Shown here: positions 1-5,651 of the stretch, in pieces
How the letters are laid out: every line of letters starts with the position of its first letter
How positions within the stretch are numbered: position 1 is the first letter of the stretch
NCBI GenBank assembly: GCA_902826385.1
Contig: CADEEU010000200.1
Coordinates: 1-6,845 of the forward strand
DNA from: an uncultured Acidobacteriota bacterium
GTDB taxonomy: Bacteria > Acidobacteriota > Blastocatellia > Pyrinomonadales > Pyrinomonadaceae
DNA: 6,845 bases
Direction: 5' to 3'
Notes under the pieces: generated by a model
The model's input: the letters and a program-made list of their open reading frames with translations, nothing else
What the model was told of the DNA's origin: nothing
Database searches by the model: none
Program-made: the position numbers and the translations under genes

Positions 1-967
1 CTTCCGGCGTGGTCGAGCGGACCTCGACGTTCTGGTTCATACCGCGGCTGACGAGAAGTTTGATCTCAACACGGCGGTTTTGCTCACGGCCTTCGCGGGT
101 TGTGTTGTCGGCTACTGCCTGCAGCTCACCAAAACCGTATGACTGACCGATTCTGCGGAGCGGTACGTTGTGCGTTTCGACCATGTAATCGATTACGGCC
201 TGTGCACGACGCTGGCTGAGTGCCTTGTTCATCTTGGTGCCGCCTTCAGCCGAAGCAAAGCCGGTAACCTCGATCGAATAACCCTTCAAGCTCTGTGAAG
301 CAGTAGCAACTTCGTCAAGAGCCGCTTTGGCTTCGGGCGAAAGAACCGCACTTCCAACACGGAAATTCACGGTTGCGGTCGACTGGACCACGTATTCATC
401 CAGAGCGTTGATTCGCTGGTTGGTCGCGTTCACGCCTGCAACAGCTGCATCGGCAGTTTCCTGCGCAGCCTTCGCACCGCCGCGAGCGGCGTTCGAGATG
501 GCCATCAGCTCGTCAATCTGTCCGGAAACACGCTTGGCGTTCTCTTCAGCCTGCGATAAGCGAGCTTCGGCCGGTGCTACACGACTGTCGATCGACTGCG
601 AAACTCGGAAATCATCCTTGTCGAAGCGGATCTTCGACGCGGCAAGAGCGCCGGAGTTGTCGCCGCGTCCTTCTGCTTCGAGATAGAGACCGCGAACCAG
701 CTGATTAGCTGCAACCCTGTCACCGCCGCCAAAGAAGCCGCCTTTCGTCTTGATGCTTGCTTCCGGGGCGATAAGTACGCGTGTCTCAACACCCGTCGAA
801 TCCTTGACAAGAACGCTGCTATCATCTTGAGCTGTAATAACGCCCTTGATTTTGTACTTCTGTCCCGCCGTCAAATTGCGAACCTGAGCATCCTGTGAAT
901 CCTGTGCGAAAACACTGAAAGCACCGAAAGCGATCGTCAACACAAAAACCGTTAATTTTTTGAACAT
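1..967 (-). CDS. Exported OmpA-family protein with DUF5666-like N-terminal region (3' end cut by window)
   Basis: 322 codons are visible and no stop is reached, so the C-terminus lies beyond the left edge. Residues 1-21 form a signal peptide (MFKKL, a hydrophobic stretch, then SVFA before QDS), so the mature protein is exported. Residues about 33-116 (KIKGVITAQDDSSVLVKD ... YLEAEGRG) resemble the small beta-barrel DUF5666 fold. Residues about 122-190 are Ala/Glu/Gln-rich with heptad-like spacing and probably form a coiled coil. Residues about 196-307 are an OmpA C-terminal (peptidoglycan-associating) domain: VNFRVGSAVLSPEAKAAL, then TGFASAEGG, NKALSQRRAQAVIDYM and the closing REQNRRVEI. By family knowledge this domain holds the outer membrane to the cell wall by binding diaminopimelate. 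The Arg of the binding pair is present (R254), but the usual Asp is Ser (S239). The N-terminal part is not the eight-stranded barrel of true OmpA, so no symbol is given. The start is supported by a strong Shine-Dalgarno sequence. Confidence 0.9.
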   Translation of the reverse strand, partial: MFKKLTVFVLTIAFGAFSVFAQDSQDAQVRNLTAGQKYKIKGVITAQDDSSVLVKDSTGVETRVLIAPEASIKTKGGFFGGGDRVAANQLVRGLYLEAEGRGDNSGALAASKIRFDKDDFRVSQSIDSRVAPAEARLSQAEENAKRVSGQIDELMAISNAARGGAKAAQETADAAVAGVNATNQRINALDEYVVQSTATVNFRVGSAVLSPEAKAALDEVATASQSLKGYSIEVTGFASAEGGTKMNKALSQRRAQAVIDYMVETHNVPLRRIGQSYGFGELQAVADNTTREGREQNRRVEIKLLVSRGMNQNVEVRSTTPE

Positions 968-974
968 ATTCTCA

Positions 975-984
975 ACTCCTTCCT
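975..984 (-). promoter_or_regulatory. Strong ribosome binding site of the OmpA-family gene
   Basis: On the minus strand AGGAAGGAGT lies 7 bases before the ATG at 967-965. It is the best Shine-Dalgarno match in the window and fixes the start, which also gives a complete signal peptide. It suggests high translation, as expected for an abundant envelope protein. Confidence 0.85.
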
Positions 985-1086
985 AAAACCTATGGAATGC
1001 AATTAATTAATAAGCCTTATCGCCTAAATCTTCCGGAATGATGTTGGTCCGGAGAGCCGCACGTTCTAGGAAGCAGCGACTTTGAA

Positions 1087-1115
1087 CTTAGAAAATGCTG
1101 GGCGATAAACTTCAA
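1087..1115 (-). promoter_or_regulatory. Weak candidate promoter for the OmpA-family gene
   Basis: On the minus strand TTGAAG (1115-1110) and TCTAAG (1092-1087) are separated by 17 bases. Each box matches the sigma-70 consensus at only 4 of 6 positions. It would give a leader of roughly 110 bases. This was the best-spaced pair I found upstream of the gene, but the match is poor and chance is a real possibility. Confidence 0.25.
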
Positions 1116-1357
1116 CCGTCGTTTCTGTTAACAATCTTCGTGCCATAGTCTTCGCAAATAGGTAAATCCAGCATAACTACTGTGTTTAGTGGACTTAGGT
1201 AATTTTGAAGCAGCTGACCGAATTCCGAACGATGTCTGTTATATATACACTATCGGACGTTATGGGCTATTTTTGTTCCGTTTTCGTACAGTGAAGGTAA
1301 AATATAGATTAGTGGCTCTAAAGACTGGAGCAGAACGACTTGTTCGAGATGATACAC

Positions 1358-1405
1358 AAAATAACGCCGGTTGCCAATACTTTTTTTGCGGTCCGGCGTT
1401 ATTTT
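1358..1405 (-). terminator. Rho-independent-type terminator hairpin after the E2 gene
   Basis: A perfect 13-bp inverted repeat: AAAATAACGCCGG at 1358-1370 pairs with CCGGCGTTATTTT at 1393-1405, around a 22-base loop. It begins 3 bases after the E2 stop codon (TAA at 1411-1409). Read on the minus strand, the RNA 3' arm ends in UUAUUUU followed by GUGU, so the U-tract is short. Read on the plus strand, the 3' arm is followed by a cleaner run of six Ts, so it could also stop transcription entering from the other side. It separates the E2 gene from the OmpA-family gene on the same strand. Confidence 0.7.
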
Positions 1406-1408
1406 TTA

Positions 1409-3163
1409 TTAGAGGGCAAAATCGCCTTTTTCGAGGAACTCCTTCATAAAAGCAAGGAACTTCTCGGCGTCGGCGCCATCGACGATGCGGTGATCGTACG
1501 TCAAGGCAAAGTAGGCCATCGTGCGGATGGCTATGTAATCGTCGCCCTCCGACGTGGTTAGAACGCGCGGACGTTTTTCTATCGTGCCGACGCAAAGGAT
1601 CGCAACCTGCGGCTGGTTGATGATCGGCGTTCCGTAAAGACCGCCGAAAACGCCGGGGTTAGTAATCGTGAACGTGCCGCCCGATGCTTCGTCAGGGCTG
1701 AGCTTCTTTGCCCTGGCGCGATCAGCCAGGTCGTTGGCGGCAAGGGCCAGGCCGGAAAGTGAAAGTGTGTCGGCACGCTTGATGACGGGAACTATCAGCC
1801 CCCAATCGAGCGCGACCGCCATGCCGAGGTTGATGTCGCCCTTATAAATAATGTTTTCGCCGGAAACCTGTGCGTTCACGATCGGGAATCTGCGGATCGC
1901 GTTCGTCACCGCCAGGAAGATGAACGGCATGTACGTAAGCTTTGTGCCGTAGCGTTCCTGAAACGCGGCCATGTTACGGTCGCGGAATTTGGCGACGGCG
2001 GTCATGTCGATTTCGTAAACGCTCGTAACGTGGGCGGACGTTTGTTTCGACATCACCATGTGCTCGGCGATTTTTTTGCGCATTACCGACATTTTCTCGA
2101 CGCGGTCGCCGGCCGCCGGAGCCGCGAGCGGAGCCGGAGTGCCCGCGGTTTTTGCCGCCGCAGCCACGGAAGAACCGGTTGCGTGTCCGACAAGCAGGTC
2201 TTGCGGCCTTAAGGCGGCACCGGTTTCCAGGAACGACATGATGTCGTTTTTGGTCACGCGGCCGCTGATGCCGCTGCCGGGAATCCGTGTGATGTCGATT
2301 CCGTGCTCTTCGGCGATCTTGCGAACGAGCGGGCTGGATTTGGTACGACGCAGTTCATCGACCGTCGCTCCGCCGTTCGCTCCCGCCGCGGCCGCGGCGG
2401 TCTTAACGGGCAAAGGTTCAACTTTCGGAGCCGCAACGACGGCTTGCGAGGTCGGACTTGTTTCCTGGCCTGGAACTTGGGATTTGGGACTTGAAACTGC
2501 TGACGCTCCTTCCGCACCGACCAACGCGACTACCGAACCAACCTCGACCGTTTCGCCTTCGTTTGTACGAATTTCCAACAACGTTCCAGCGGCAGGCGAC
2601 GGCACTTCGGCATCGACCTTGTCGGTGGAAATCTCAAGTAGCGGCTCGTCCTTTTCGATCTTGTCGCCGACCGCCTTCAGCCATTTCGAAACGGTCCCCT
2701 CGGTGATGGACTCACCCATTTGCGGCATCACGACTTCGGTCGCATCGTTCGCCGACAGATTCAGTTTCTCCGAAGTCTGAACGGACGATGTTCCCGCTTG
2801 GTTCGAGTCGCCCGCCGACGCTGTCTTGGTAAGTATCTCGGGCGTAGGAGCCTCTTCCACCGGCGATGGTGCGGTCGTTTCTTGACTTGGAACCTGGGAC
2901 TTGGGGCTTGGGGCCGATTCTTCACCTTCAGCACCGATCACCGCTACGACCGTCCCGACCTCAACCGTTTCACCTTCCTGATGCCTGATTTCCAGCAGCA
3001 CGCCGGCGCCCGGACTAGGGACTTCGGCATCGACCTTGTCGGTCGAGATCTCAAGGATCGCCTCGTCCTTCTCGATCTTGTCCCCGAGCGACTTCAGCCA
3101 TTTAGACACGGTCCCCTCGGTGATCGACTCACCCATTTGCGGCATCACAACTTCTACGCTCAT
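1409..3163 (-). CDS. 2-oxo acid dehydrogenase complex E2 subunit (dihydrolipoamide acyltransferase) with two lipoyl domains
   Basis: A complete 584-residue E2 core enzyme. It accepts an acyl group from E1 on a swinging lipoyl arm, passes it to CoA, and hands the reduced lipoyl group to E3. Domains in order: lipoyl domain 1 at about 1-80 (lipoylated K43 in EISTDKVDAEV), linker, lipoyl domain 2 at about 141-219 (K182 in the same motif), a second Ala/Pro-rich linker, a peripheral-subunit-binding domain at about 275-311 (SSPLVRKIAEEHGID, GSGISGRVTKNDI), a third linker, and the catalytic acyltransferase domain at about 354-582 with DHRIVDG (H558, D562). The block GVFGGLYGTPIINQPQVAIL leans towards the 2-oxoglutarate (SucB-like) type, but pyruvate or branched-chain use cannot be excluded, so no symbol is given. 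E1 and E3 genes are not in the window. AGAGGAA lies 3-4 bases before the ATG. A hairpin terminator follows the stop. It is cytoplasmic and forms a large multimeric core. Confidence 0.95.
   Translation of the reverse strand: MSVEVVMPQMGESITEGTVSKWLKSLGDKIEKDEAILEISTDKVDAEVPSPGAGVLLEIRHQEGETVEVGTVVAVIGAEGEESAPSPKSQVPSQETTAPSPVEEAPTPEILTKTASAGDSNQAGTSSVQTSEKLNLSANDATEVVMPQMGESITEGTVSKWLKAVGDKIEKDEPLLEISTDKVDAEVPSPAAGTLLEIRTNEGETVEVGSVVALVGAEGASAVSSPKSQVPGQETSPTSQAVVAAPKVEPLPVKTAAAAAGANGGATVDELRRTKSSPLVRKIAEEHGIDITRIPGSGISGRVTKNDIMSFLETGAALRPQDLLVGHATGSSVAAAAKTAGTPAPLAAPAAGDRVEKMSVMRKKIAEHMVMSKQTSAHVTSVYEIDMTAVAKFRDRNMAAFQERYGTKLTYMPFIFLAVTNAIRRFPIVNAQVSGENIIYKGDINLGMAVALDWGLIVPVIKRADTLSLSGLALAANDLADRARAKKLSPDEASGGTFTITNPGVFGGLYGTPIINQPQVAILCVGTIEKRPRVLTTSEGDDYIAIRTMAYFALTYDHRIVDGADAEKFLAFMKEFLEKGDFAL
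2459..2737 (-). repeat. Second copy of the duplicated lipoyl-domain module (E2 residues 143-235)
   Basis: This segment aligns without any gap to the segment at 2876-3154, at a constant offset of 417 bases (139 residues). By eye the encoded 93 residues match at 76 positions. The match covers the lipoyl domain and runs on into the start of the linker (SPKSQVP, then QET). Confidence 0.9.
2471..2493. repeat. CTTGGGA-like short repeat, copy in the second linker
   Basis: Read on the plus strand, this 23-base stretch is made of TTGGGA/TTGGGAC-like units of 6-7 bases (ACTTGGGATTTGGGACTTG). It matches the copy at 2888-2910 at 20 of 23 positions. On the coding strand it supplies the SPKSQVP part of the linker. 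Confidence 0.65.
2876..3154 (-). repeat. First copy of the duplicated lipoyl-domain module (E2 residues 4-96)
   Basis: Partner of the copy at 2459-2737. Many of the differences are conservative (Leu/Val, Ile/Leu, Thr/Ser), and most non-conservative ones cluster in the linker just after the folded domain. This fits tandem duplication followed by selection for two working lipoyl domains. Confidence 0.9.
2888..2910. repeat. CTTGGGA-like short repeat, copy in the first linker
   Basis: Read on the plus strand it runs through ACCTGGGACTTGGGGCTTG, the same 6-7-base unit as at 2471-2493 and exactly 417 bases away. It therefore travelled with the lipoyl-module duplication, or both copies descend from one earlier insertion. 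Confidence 0.65.
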
Positions 3164-3348
3164 AAATTCCTCTGAATCCGTTCAGACTTACAACCCAGAA
3201 TACTAGAAACTACAGTGAATAAAAAGAAGGGTTCTCTTAAGTTTTCGGCAATAATACTCTTGTCAGGCGTCTTGTACATTATCGTTCTTTTTTCACTCTT
3301 AAAAGATTAGAGTCCGTAAACGGCATTAAGAGATTTTTGGGAACTGCC

Positions 3349-4470
3349 ATGACGCAAACGATTCAACCACAACAAAGAGTTTTTCGACCACTGCCGCCGA
3401 CCATAGACGTTGGCGGCAAGATTATTTACCAGTCAGGCTCCTGGGGAAGCAAATATCCGGCACGTCGGGTCATGTTGAATCTTTCGATGATCGACCTGTC
3501 CGGTGTGTCATCCTCAGTAGGCTCCAACGGTTTCACCGATAACGACGGCCGGTTTAAGGTCAACAGTGGATACATAGCGAACGGTTTTTCCAGAATTACT
3601 TTGGAGATGACTGAAGAATTTACGCGCGATAAGTTCAATATGGTCTTGTTTCCCGGACTGATACCCAACGGAAGTTTTCAGGACCTGGGTGAAATCGTAT
3701 TCCCATTCAAGCCTCAGCACCCTGAACTGGCGATAATAAATTCGGTTTCCGTAGCAGATGCTAGCCGTGCAGCAGCAATGTTGAGTGGAATCCTTAAGGT
3801 GACTTATTATCCGGTATCCATTGAGCTGCTCAGTGAATGGAGAGCAACTCAGCCCGGCCTTCCGGCTACCGACCCTACCGCTGGACAACCTTTTTCACGG
3901 GTAACTCAGATAAACGGGCGCAGGCTCGATAAACCGTTATCGGTAAAAGTGCCGGACGACGTCGCCGCGAGAGAAAGGCAAATGTACCAGAACCTGAGGA
4001 GAGAGGCCGCAAAGATTGGGCCGATTCCGATTCTTACACCCGGCCAAAAGTTGCTTAAGATGCTAAGCGGAGCCGATCTGCCGAAAGACTTTCCCAAGCG
4101 TGCGGTCAATAAGATCAGTCAGCGCGGGATCGTGGCGGTTAAACCAGGTAGCAGCGTGGTTGATTCGATAGGTCAAATCCTTGACGGCCTTTCGCGCCTG
4201 ACAATCTCGCAAATAGAAACGGGCACGCATTTACGGCGTCTGGTTGTGTCGTTGCAGCAGGCTGCCCGAAACACCTTTCACTTCGATTCGGTTATTGAAG
4301 AAGCCGCTGCCGATATGGCAGCTTGCTGCGTCCTGATCTTCCTTGCAGGGCTCGCCGCAAAAGGCAGCTCTCGTCCTCAGATCAACTTTAATTACAAGTT
4401 TAATTTTAAATCGGGAACCTGGACCGAGATGCGCGATTATGTAAGGGTCAGCGTTGCTGTGAGCAAGTGA
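3349..4470 (+). CDS. Uncharacterised 373-residue protein, possible N-terminal beta-sandwich domain
   Basis: I do not recognise this protein. No signal peptide or clear membrane helix is visible, so a cytoplasmic location is likely; the most hydrophobic stretch (about 322-337, MAACCVLIFLAGLAAK) is short. Residues about 20-120 look beta-rich. The pattern GGKIIYQSG, VMLNLSMIDLSG, then TDNDGRFKV recalls the 'T-D-x-x-G-x-F' turn of carboxypeptidase-regulatory-like or transthyretin-like sandwiches, but this is only a resemblance. Residues 205-225 are charged and helical (AARERQMYQNLRREAAKIG), and 266-320 look helical. The C-terminus (about 344-373) returns to beta-like sequence (INFNYKFNFKSGTW, YVRVSVAVSK). 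The ATG at 3349 is chosen; a TTG at 3337 would add four residues. Neither has a good ribosome binding site (GGGA at 3339-3342 precedes the ATG). It is divergent from the E2 gene and convergent with the membrane-protein pair, so it is probably transcribed alone. Confidence 0.8.
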   Translation: MTQTIQPQQRVFRPLPPTIDVGGKIIYQSGSWGSKYPARRVMLNLSMIDLSGVSSSVGSNGFTDNDGRFKVNSGYIANGFSRITLEMTEEFTRDKFNMVLFPGLIPNGSFQDLGEIVFPFKPQHPELAIINSVSVADASRAAAMLSGILKVTYYPVSIELLSEWRATQPGLPATDPTAGQPFSRVTQINGRRLDKPLSVKVPDDVAARERQMYQNLRREAAKIGPIPILTPGQKLLKMLSGADLPKDFPKRAVNKISQRGIVAVKPGSSVVDSIGQILDGLSRLTISQIETGTHLRRLVVSLQQAARNTFHFDSVIEEAAADMAACCVLIFLAGLAAKGSSRPQINFNYKFNFKSGTWTEMRDYVRVSVAVSK

Positions 4471-4473
4471 TCA

Positions 4474-4483
4474 GTGTATACAC
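4474..4483. repeat. Perfect 10-base palindrome between convergent genes
   Basis: GTGTATACAC lies 3 bases after the stop codon of the plus-strand gene, followed by CACGTG at 4487-4492. There is no loop and no T-run, so it is not a standard terminator. It may be a protein-binding site or chance. Confidence 0.35.
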
Positions 4484-4521
4484 GAGCACGTGAATGTTCG
4501 CAGTGTGACAGAGACGGAGAA

Positions 4522-4944
4522 TCATTGTCTGTCTTCAACGGCCTGTTTTACGGTTAGCAATACCTGTTCATAATTCGATACCGATGGTGGGATCAGAGTT
4601 CTTTCCCGCTCCCTTTTGGCAATCTCGATACCGTCGTTGTTGGCCTTGATCGATTCAATCTGATCCCACGCCGCTTGAAATTTTTTGTATTTCAGGCCGT
4701 TTTCGTAAATGCCGACGACGCTTCGTTTCTGCATTAGCCAACCGATCAACGTGAATACGTAAACGACGAGAAACGCACTGGACAAAGCGAAATAACCTAT
4801 ATGCTGCCGAATGTAAAAGGCTACGAGCATGGCGAGGAAGAAAACAAACGAAACAACCGCCACGATCGCCGCCCGCTGCAGGTAAACAGGTGACGTGGCG
4901 TGGCTGCTGATCAGCCGGCCGAGGTTTTGTGATTGGTCGGGCAC
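4522..4944 (-). CDS. Small membrane protein with two predicted helices, paralogue of its upstream neighbour
   Basis: 140 residues of unknown function. Two hydrophobic segments at about 24-45 and 51-71 form a probable membrane hairpin. They are followed by a soluble C-terminal part beginning with KRSVVGIYENGLKYKKF and AAWDQIESI. This layout (short N-terminus with NLGRL, helix pair, then 'Y/F-E-x-G-L-x-Y' and a 'W-D/N-x-I/L-E' strand) matches the next gene and recalls bacterial PH-like membrane proteins (YcxB or DUF6585 style); that family call is tentative. The start is GTG at 4944-4942, only one codon (ACC) after the in-frame TGA of the upstream gene, with no Shine-Dalgarno sequence at a proper distance. 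Translation therefore probably depends on coupling or re-initiation. No in-frame ATG lies near enough to offer a better start. The first cytoplasmic residues resemble those of the neighbour (LGRL versus LGTL), which supports this frame. Confidence 0.75.
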   Translation of the reverse strand: MPDQSQNLGRLISSHATSPVYLQRAAIVAVVSFVFFLAMLVAFYIRQHIGYFALSSAFLVVYVFTLIGWLMQKRSVVGIYENGLKYKKFQAAWDQIESIKANNDGIEIAKRERERTLIPPSVSNYEQVLLTVKQAVEDRQ

Positions 4945-4947
4945 GGT

Positions 4948-5517
4948 TCAGGCATCGATATCCTTCCTTTTGATTATCCGAGAAGTATAAACCTCATCGG
5001 GGTCCGGAGAGTAGTATGGTTCGCCCCAAAGACGGACTGAGATGGTGTCGATGATCTCCTTAATGTTCTCAAGGTCGGGGCGGAGATTGATCTTTTCGCC
5101 GGAAAAGGTCTGCAGCCAAACGTGATCGCCGCCGCTGCGGATGCTCCGCGCATTCGGCACGGGTTCGCCGCGTTCGTCCCGCAGGTCGGCCGTCTCGTAG
5201 TCTTCGCGGAGAATGTGGCCGAACTCTTCCAAATCGTTCCAGAAAACCGTGTGTTCTTTGAAAAGACGCTGATATACCAACCCGTGCTCGAAGACCTTCA
5301 ACTCGGTACGGCGTTTGATGAAAAATTCTACCGTCACCCACGCGAATACACCAAGCGGCACCGATGCGCAAAGTGGAGCATTGGCGAAATGAACAAGCAA
5401 GAAGATCATGGCTCCGGCGGCCAGCGCCGCGATGACAAAGAACAGCCAACCGCTTTGCCGCCGGACGCGGTAAACGCGCTCCAATGTACCAAGTTTGGCC
5501 TGATGCTGATCGATCAT
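4948..5517 (-). CDS. Membrane protein with two predicted helices and PH-like C-terminal region
   Basis: 189 residues of unknown function. After a short charged N-terminus (KLGTLERVYRVRR) come two hydrophobic segments at about 22-42 and 46-67. A soluble region follows: ELKVFEHGLVYQRLF, TVFWNDLEEF (about 72-99), a polar stretch, then VWLQTFSGEKINLRPDLENI (about 133-152). The alternation of beta-like strands with a closing helix (about 147-165) is what one expects of a PH-like domain on the cytoplasmic face; DUF6585- or YcxB-type proteins are the nearest remembered comparison, unconfirmed. Compared with its downstream paralogue it has a longer C-terminal part. The ATG at 5517-5515 has no clear Shine-Dalgarno sequence. 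A good promoter lies about 75 bases upstream. It is the first gene of a probable two-gene operon. Membrane scaffold or sensor roles are possible; nothing in the sequence decides this. Confidence 0.82.
   Translation of the reverse strand: MIDQHQAKLGTLERVYRVRRQSGWLFFVIAALAAGAMIFLLVHFANAPLCASVPLGVFAWVTVEFFIKRRTELKVFEHGLVYQRLFKEHTVFWNDLEEFGHILREDYETADLRDERGEPVPNARSIRSGGDHVWLQTFSGEKINLRPDLENIKEIIDTISVRLWGEPYYSPDPDEVYTSRIIKRKDIDA
4961..4969 (-). promoter_or_regulatory. Shine-Dalgarno-like site that does not fit the downstream gene's start
   Basis: On the minus strand AAGGAAGGA sits 5-6 bases before an ATG at 4955-4953, but that ATG is out of frame with the 140-residue gene and opens only 14 codons (stop at 4913-4911). 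It is about 17 bases from the GTG that fits the protein. It may load ribosomes for coupled translation, or reveal a missing or extra base nearby. Confidence 0.45.
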
Positions 5518-5586
5518 CGCAATCGCAACGGAAAATGAAGAACGACGCCCGGTAGTTATCCAGCATCTAATCGGAACTCTCGCCCG

Positions 5587-5615
5587 ATGACAATTTTAAC
5601 GCTGTCGGTTATTAT
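5587..5615 (+). promoter_or_regulatory. Sigma-70-like promoter of the DPP-IV-like gene
   Basis: ATGACA (5587-5592), a 17-base spacer, then TATTAT (5610-5615). Each box matches the consensus at 5 of 6 positions. Transcription would start near 5622, giving a leader of about 30 bases before the ATG at 5652. It overlaps the opposing promoter. Confidence 0.65.
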
Positions 5616-5620
5616 CTCAA
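5593..5620 (-). promoter_or_regulatory. Sigma-70-like promoter of the membrane-protein pair
   Basis: On the minus strand TTGAGA (5620-5615), a 16-base spacer, then TAAAAT (5598-5593). Each box matches the consensus at 5 of 6 positions. The start would be near 5586, giving a leader of about 70 bases. The -35 box here shares its first bases with the -10 box of the plus-strand promoter. Confidence 0.6.
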
Positions 5621-5651
5621 CTGATCTTTCTGCTGAGAAATAGTAAAACCC

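Larger units (their letters stand above)
968..1408. other. 441-base non-coding stretch: leader of the OmpA-family gene plus E2 terminator
   Basis: No convincing gene lies here on either strand; the open frames have no ribosome binding site and no recognisable protein. The left part is the 5' leader of the OmpA-family gene and the right end holds the E2 terminator hairpin. The middle (about 1190-1330) is AT-rich in places (TTATATATACAC near 1239-1250) but I could not find a well-spaced promoter there. Two TCCGGA palindromes near 1032 and 1048 could form a weak hairpin in the leader. I recognise no riboswitch. Confidence 0.6.

Noticed and set aside
1112..1174. A 20-residue minus-strand open frame in the OmpA leader (starts MLDLPICEDYG)
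   Set aside because: It has no ribosome binding site, is very short, and overlaps the only candidate promoter; open frames this short are expected by chance.
1189..1449. An 86-residue plus-strand open frame
   Set aside because: It runs through the terminator hairpin and into the E2 gene, with no ribosome site and no recognisable protein pattern.
2058..2780. A 240-residue plus-strand open frame opposite the E2 gene
   Set aside because: It is the antisense shadow of the Ala/Pro-rich linkers and domains of E2, which is an unmistakable protein on the other strand.
3164..3348. Promoters in the AT-rich gap between the E2 gene and the 373-residue gene
   Set aside because: Single boxes occur (TTGTCA on the plus strand, CTGACA on the minus strand), but none has a good partner at 16-18 bases, so I list no promoter here.
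4507..4533. Possible hairpin (GACAGA / TCTGTC) between the convergent genes as a shared terminator
   Set aside because: The stem is only 6 bp, has no T-run on either side, and reaches into the end of the 140-residue gene.
5122..5538. A 138-residue plus-strand open frame opposite the 189-residue membrane protein
   Set aside because: The minus strand encodes two clean membrane helices and a motif shared with its paralogue; this frame has neither.
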